Under the pieces are notes generated by a model. The model saw only the letters and a list, made by a program, of their open reading frames with translations. It made no database searches and was not told the DNA's origin. A program made the translations under genes and the position numbers. Shown one piece after another: positions 63,118 through 64,000 of a DNA stretch of 64,000 bases. This stretch comes from Jaenimonas drosophilae. Taxonomy: Eukaryota; Euglenozoa; Kinetoplastea; Trypanosomatida; Trypanosomatidae. Location: contig JASAON010001583.1 of the NCBI GenBank assembly GCA_030849065.1, positions 1 through 64,000 of the forward strand. The letters run 5' to 3'. Numbering within the stretch: the first letter of the stretch is position 1; every line of letters begins with the position of its first letter.

Positions 63118-64000
63118 ATGGACCAGAATCTTGTCTCTGCATTGGCAGTGGCATCTTTGCTGATTGTATCAACAGTATTGTGGTTTGTGCTGCGATCAAC
63201 ACAATCCTCCACACAGTCGGTGAAGGAGGAGGTTTACACCACGAACCACGGAGACGGAGAGGCCATCTCGGACAGTGAATCCAATGATGATGAAGAGACG
63301 GAAGAGGGCGGCCATGCTGCTCAACGTCCGCTGCGTCGGCGCGGGAGGGGTGGAGCACGTGATGCTCCCGCTGAGGAGGACCCCGAGATGGCTGGTTTGA
63401 ACCGCCTCCAGCGGAAGAAGCTGGAAAAACAACGACTGAAGGAAGAGCGTCGTAAGGCGCTTGAAGATGCCCAGGAGGCTCGGCGTGTGAGGGATTCCAC
63501 TGACAAGCAAAAAACAGACGAGAGTGAGCGTGCGGAGGCGGAGCGCTTGGCCATGGAGGAGGAGGCGCTGCAGCAACTTCGTGATGAAAAGCGGCAACGT
63601 GAGGACGAGGAATACGCCCGATGGGCGGGAGAGATGTCTGTGGAGGCCCGAGGTGAGCTCACGGAGGAGGCACGTCAGCAACGAGAGCTGATTCGAACTT
63701 TCTTGTTGGAGCGAGCAGCTGCAGTTCATCAACGTGCGATGCACAAGGCAGAGAGCCGACGACGTGGCACAACGGAGGCCAAGGTCGCTCCATCTAGTGA
63801 TGCAAACACGGAGGAAGAAGGGGATATGCATGTGCTTGTGCTTCAGAGCACAGCTCGTTCGCTCCATGCGACGGTGGAGAAGTTAGTTCAGGCGATTGAG
63901 CAGCTAATGGAGGAGAAGCTACTGAGTGGGGTCTTTGACGAGCGGGGAAAGTACATCTTGATTGATGAGCAGGACTTTGTGGAGATTGCACAGTTTATGC
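63118..64000 (+). CDS. DDRGK1: DDRGK domain-containing protein 1 (UFBP1/DDRGK1), 5' part
   Basis: Runs off the window end; 294 codons visible from the ATG at 63118. An N-terminal signal anchor (ALAVASLLIVSTVLWFVL, about residues 8-25) places it on the ER, as for human DDRGK1. An acidic segment (about 45-70) and a long charged coiled coil (EKQRLKEERRKALEDAQEARR onward) follow, and the winged-helix PCI-like domain begins with LLSGVFDERGKYILIDEQDFVEIAQF (around 270-292). The name motif reads DERGK rather than DDRGK. DDRGK1 is the substrate and adaptor of UFM1 ligation (with UFL1) in ER-phagy and ribosome quality control. An insertion of about 40 residues precedes the domain. The rest of the gene lies beyond the window. 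Confidence 0.93.
   Translation, partial: MDQNLVSALAVASLLIVSTVLWFVLRSTQSSTQSVKEEVYTTNHGDGEAISDSESNDDEETEEGGHAAQRPLRRRGRGGARDAPAEEDPEMAGLNRLQRKKLEKQRLKEERRKALEDAQEARRVRDSTDKQKTDESERAEAERLAMEEEALQQLRDEKRQREDEEYARWAGEMSVEARGELTEEARQQRELIRTFLLERAAAVHQRAMHKAESRRRGTTEAKVAPSSDANTEEEGDMHVLVLQSTARSLHATVEKLVQAIEQLMEEKLLSGVFDERGKYILIDEQDFVEIAQFM

Overview
The window looks like one end of a trypanosomatid (kinetoplastid) chromosome or contig. All 29 credible protein genes lie on the + strand. None needs an intron. They are separated by 0.2-2.4 kb spacers carrying polypyrimidine tracts followed by AG, the pattern expected of one polycistronic unit processed by spliced-leader trans-splicing and polyadenylation. 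Kinetoplastid hallmarks include a receptor-cyclase-type domain, kinetoplastid calpain-related (DUF1935) modules, and many divergent mitochondrial and flagellar proteins. From memory, the run PGDH, AEP transaminase, PTEN, TYW2, GPAT, ABC-F, P5CDH, MAPK-like kinase, long-chain acyl-CoA synthetase resembles Leishmania chromosome 3. A bacterial-type serine-pathway PGDH also fits Leishmania/Crithidia/Strigomonas-like taxa rather than Trypanosoma brucei or cruzi. I did not verify synteny.

Layout. 1-1,080: GC-rich, homopolymer-laden terminal sequence with no recognisable gene and no telomeric hexamer. 1.1-7.4 kb: relatively AT-rich genes (unknown protein, PGDH, AEP transaminase, PTEN, TYW2). 7.6-15.5 kb: helical-repeat protein, glycerolipid acyltransferase, primase large subunit, COX11. 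16-30.4 kb: calponin-homology and LRR coiled-coil proteins, NAA50, a small conserved protein, an L51/S25/CI-B8-like mitochondrial candidate, ABC-F ATPase, ECO1-like cohesin acetyltransferase, U2AF35. 31-40 kb: GC-rich P5C dehydrogenase, an atypical MAPK-like kinase, a mitochondrial unknown and acyl-CoA synthetase. 41-47 kb: two mitochondrial membrane unknowns, a FYVE-like coiled-coil protein with recent internal repeats, and fatty acid 2-hydroxylase.

49.8-57.3 kb is the most unusual region: a tandem array of three related membrane proteins. Each has an N-terminal signal sequence, a very short ectodomain, one transmembrane helix and a class III cyclase-homology domain. Two of them carry a DUF1935 calpain-related domain at the C-terminus. 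Catalytic residues are lost stepwise along the array, so these look like a receptor-pseudocyclase family fused to a cytoskeleton/membrane-associated module. I know of no described system with this architecture. The window ends with CFAP58 (flagellum), a Ppx/GppA-like protein and the 5' part of DDRGK1 (UFM1 pathway).

The genes share a transcription unit rather than a common pathway. Possible functional links are PGDH with the aminotransferase, acyl-CoA synthetase with GPAT and fatty acid hydroxylase in lipid metabolism, and a set of cytoskeletal/flagellar proteins. Starts were taken at ATG codons. Several longest open frames begin at non-ATG codons or upstream of a predicted splice acceptor and were trimmed.
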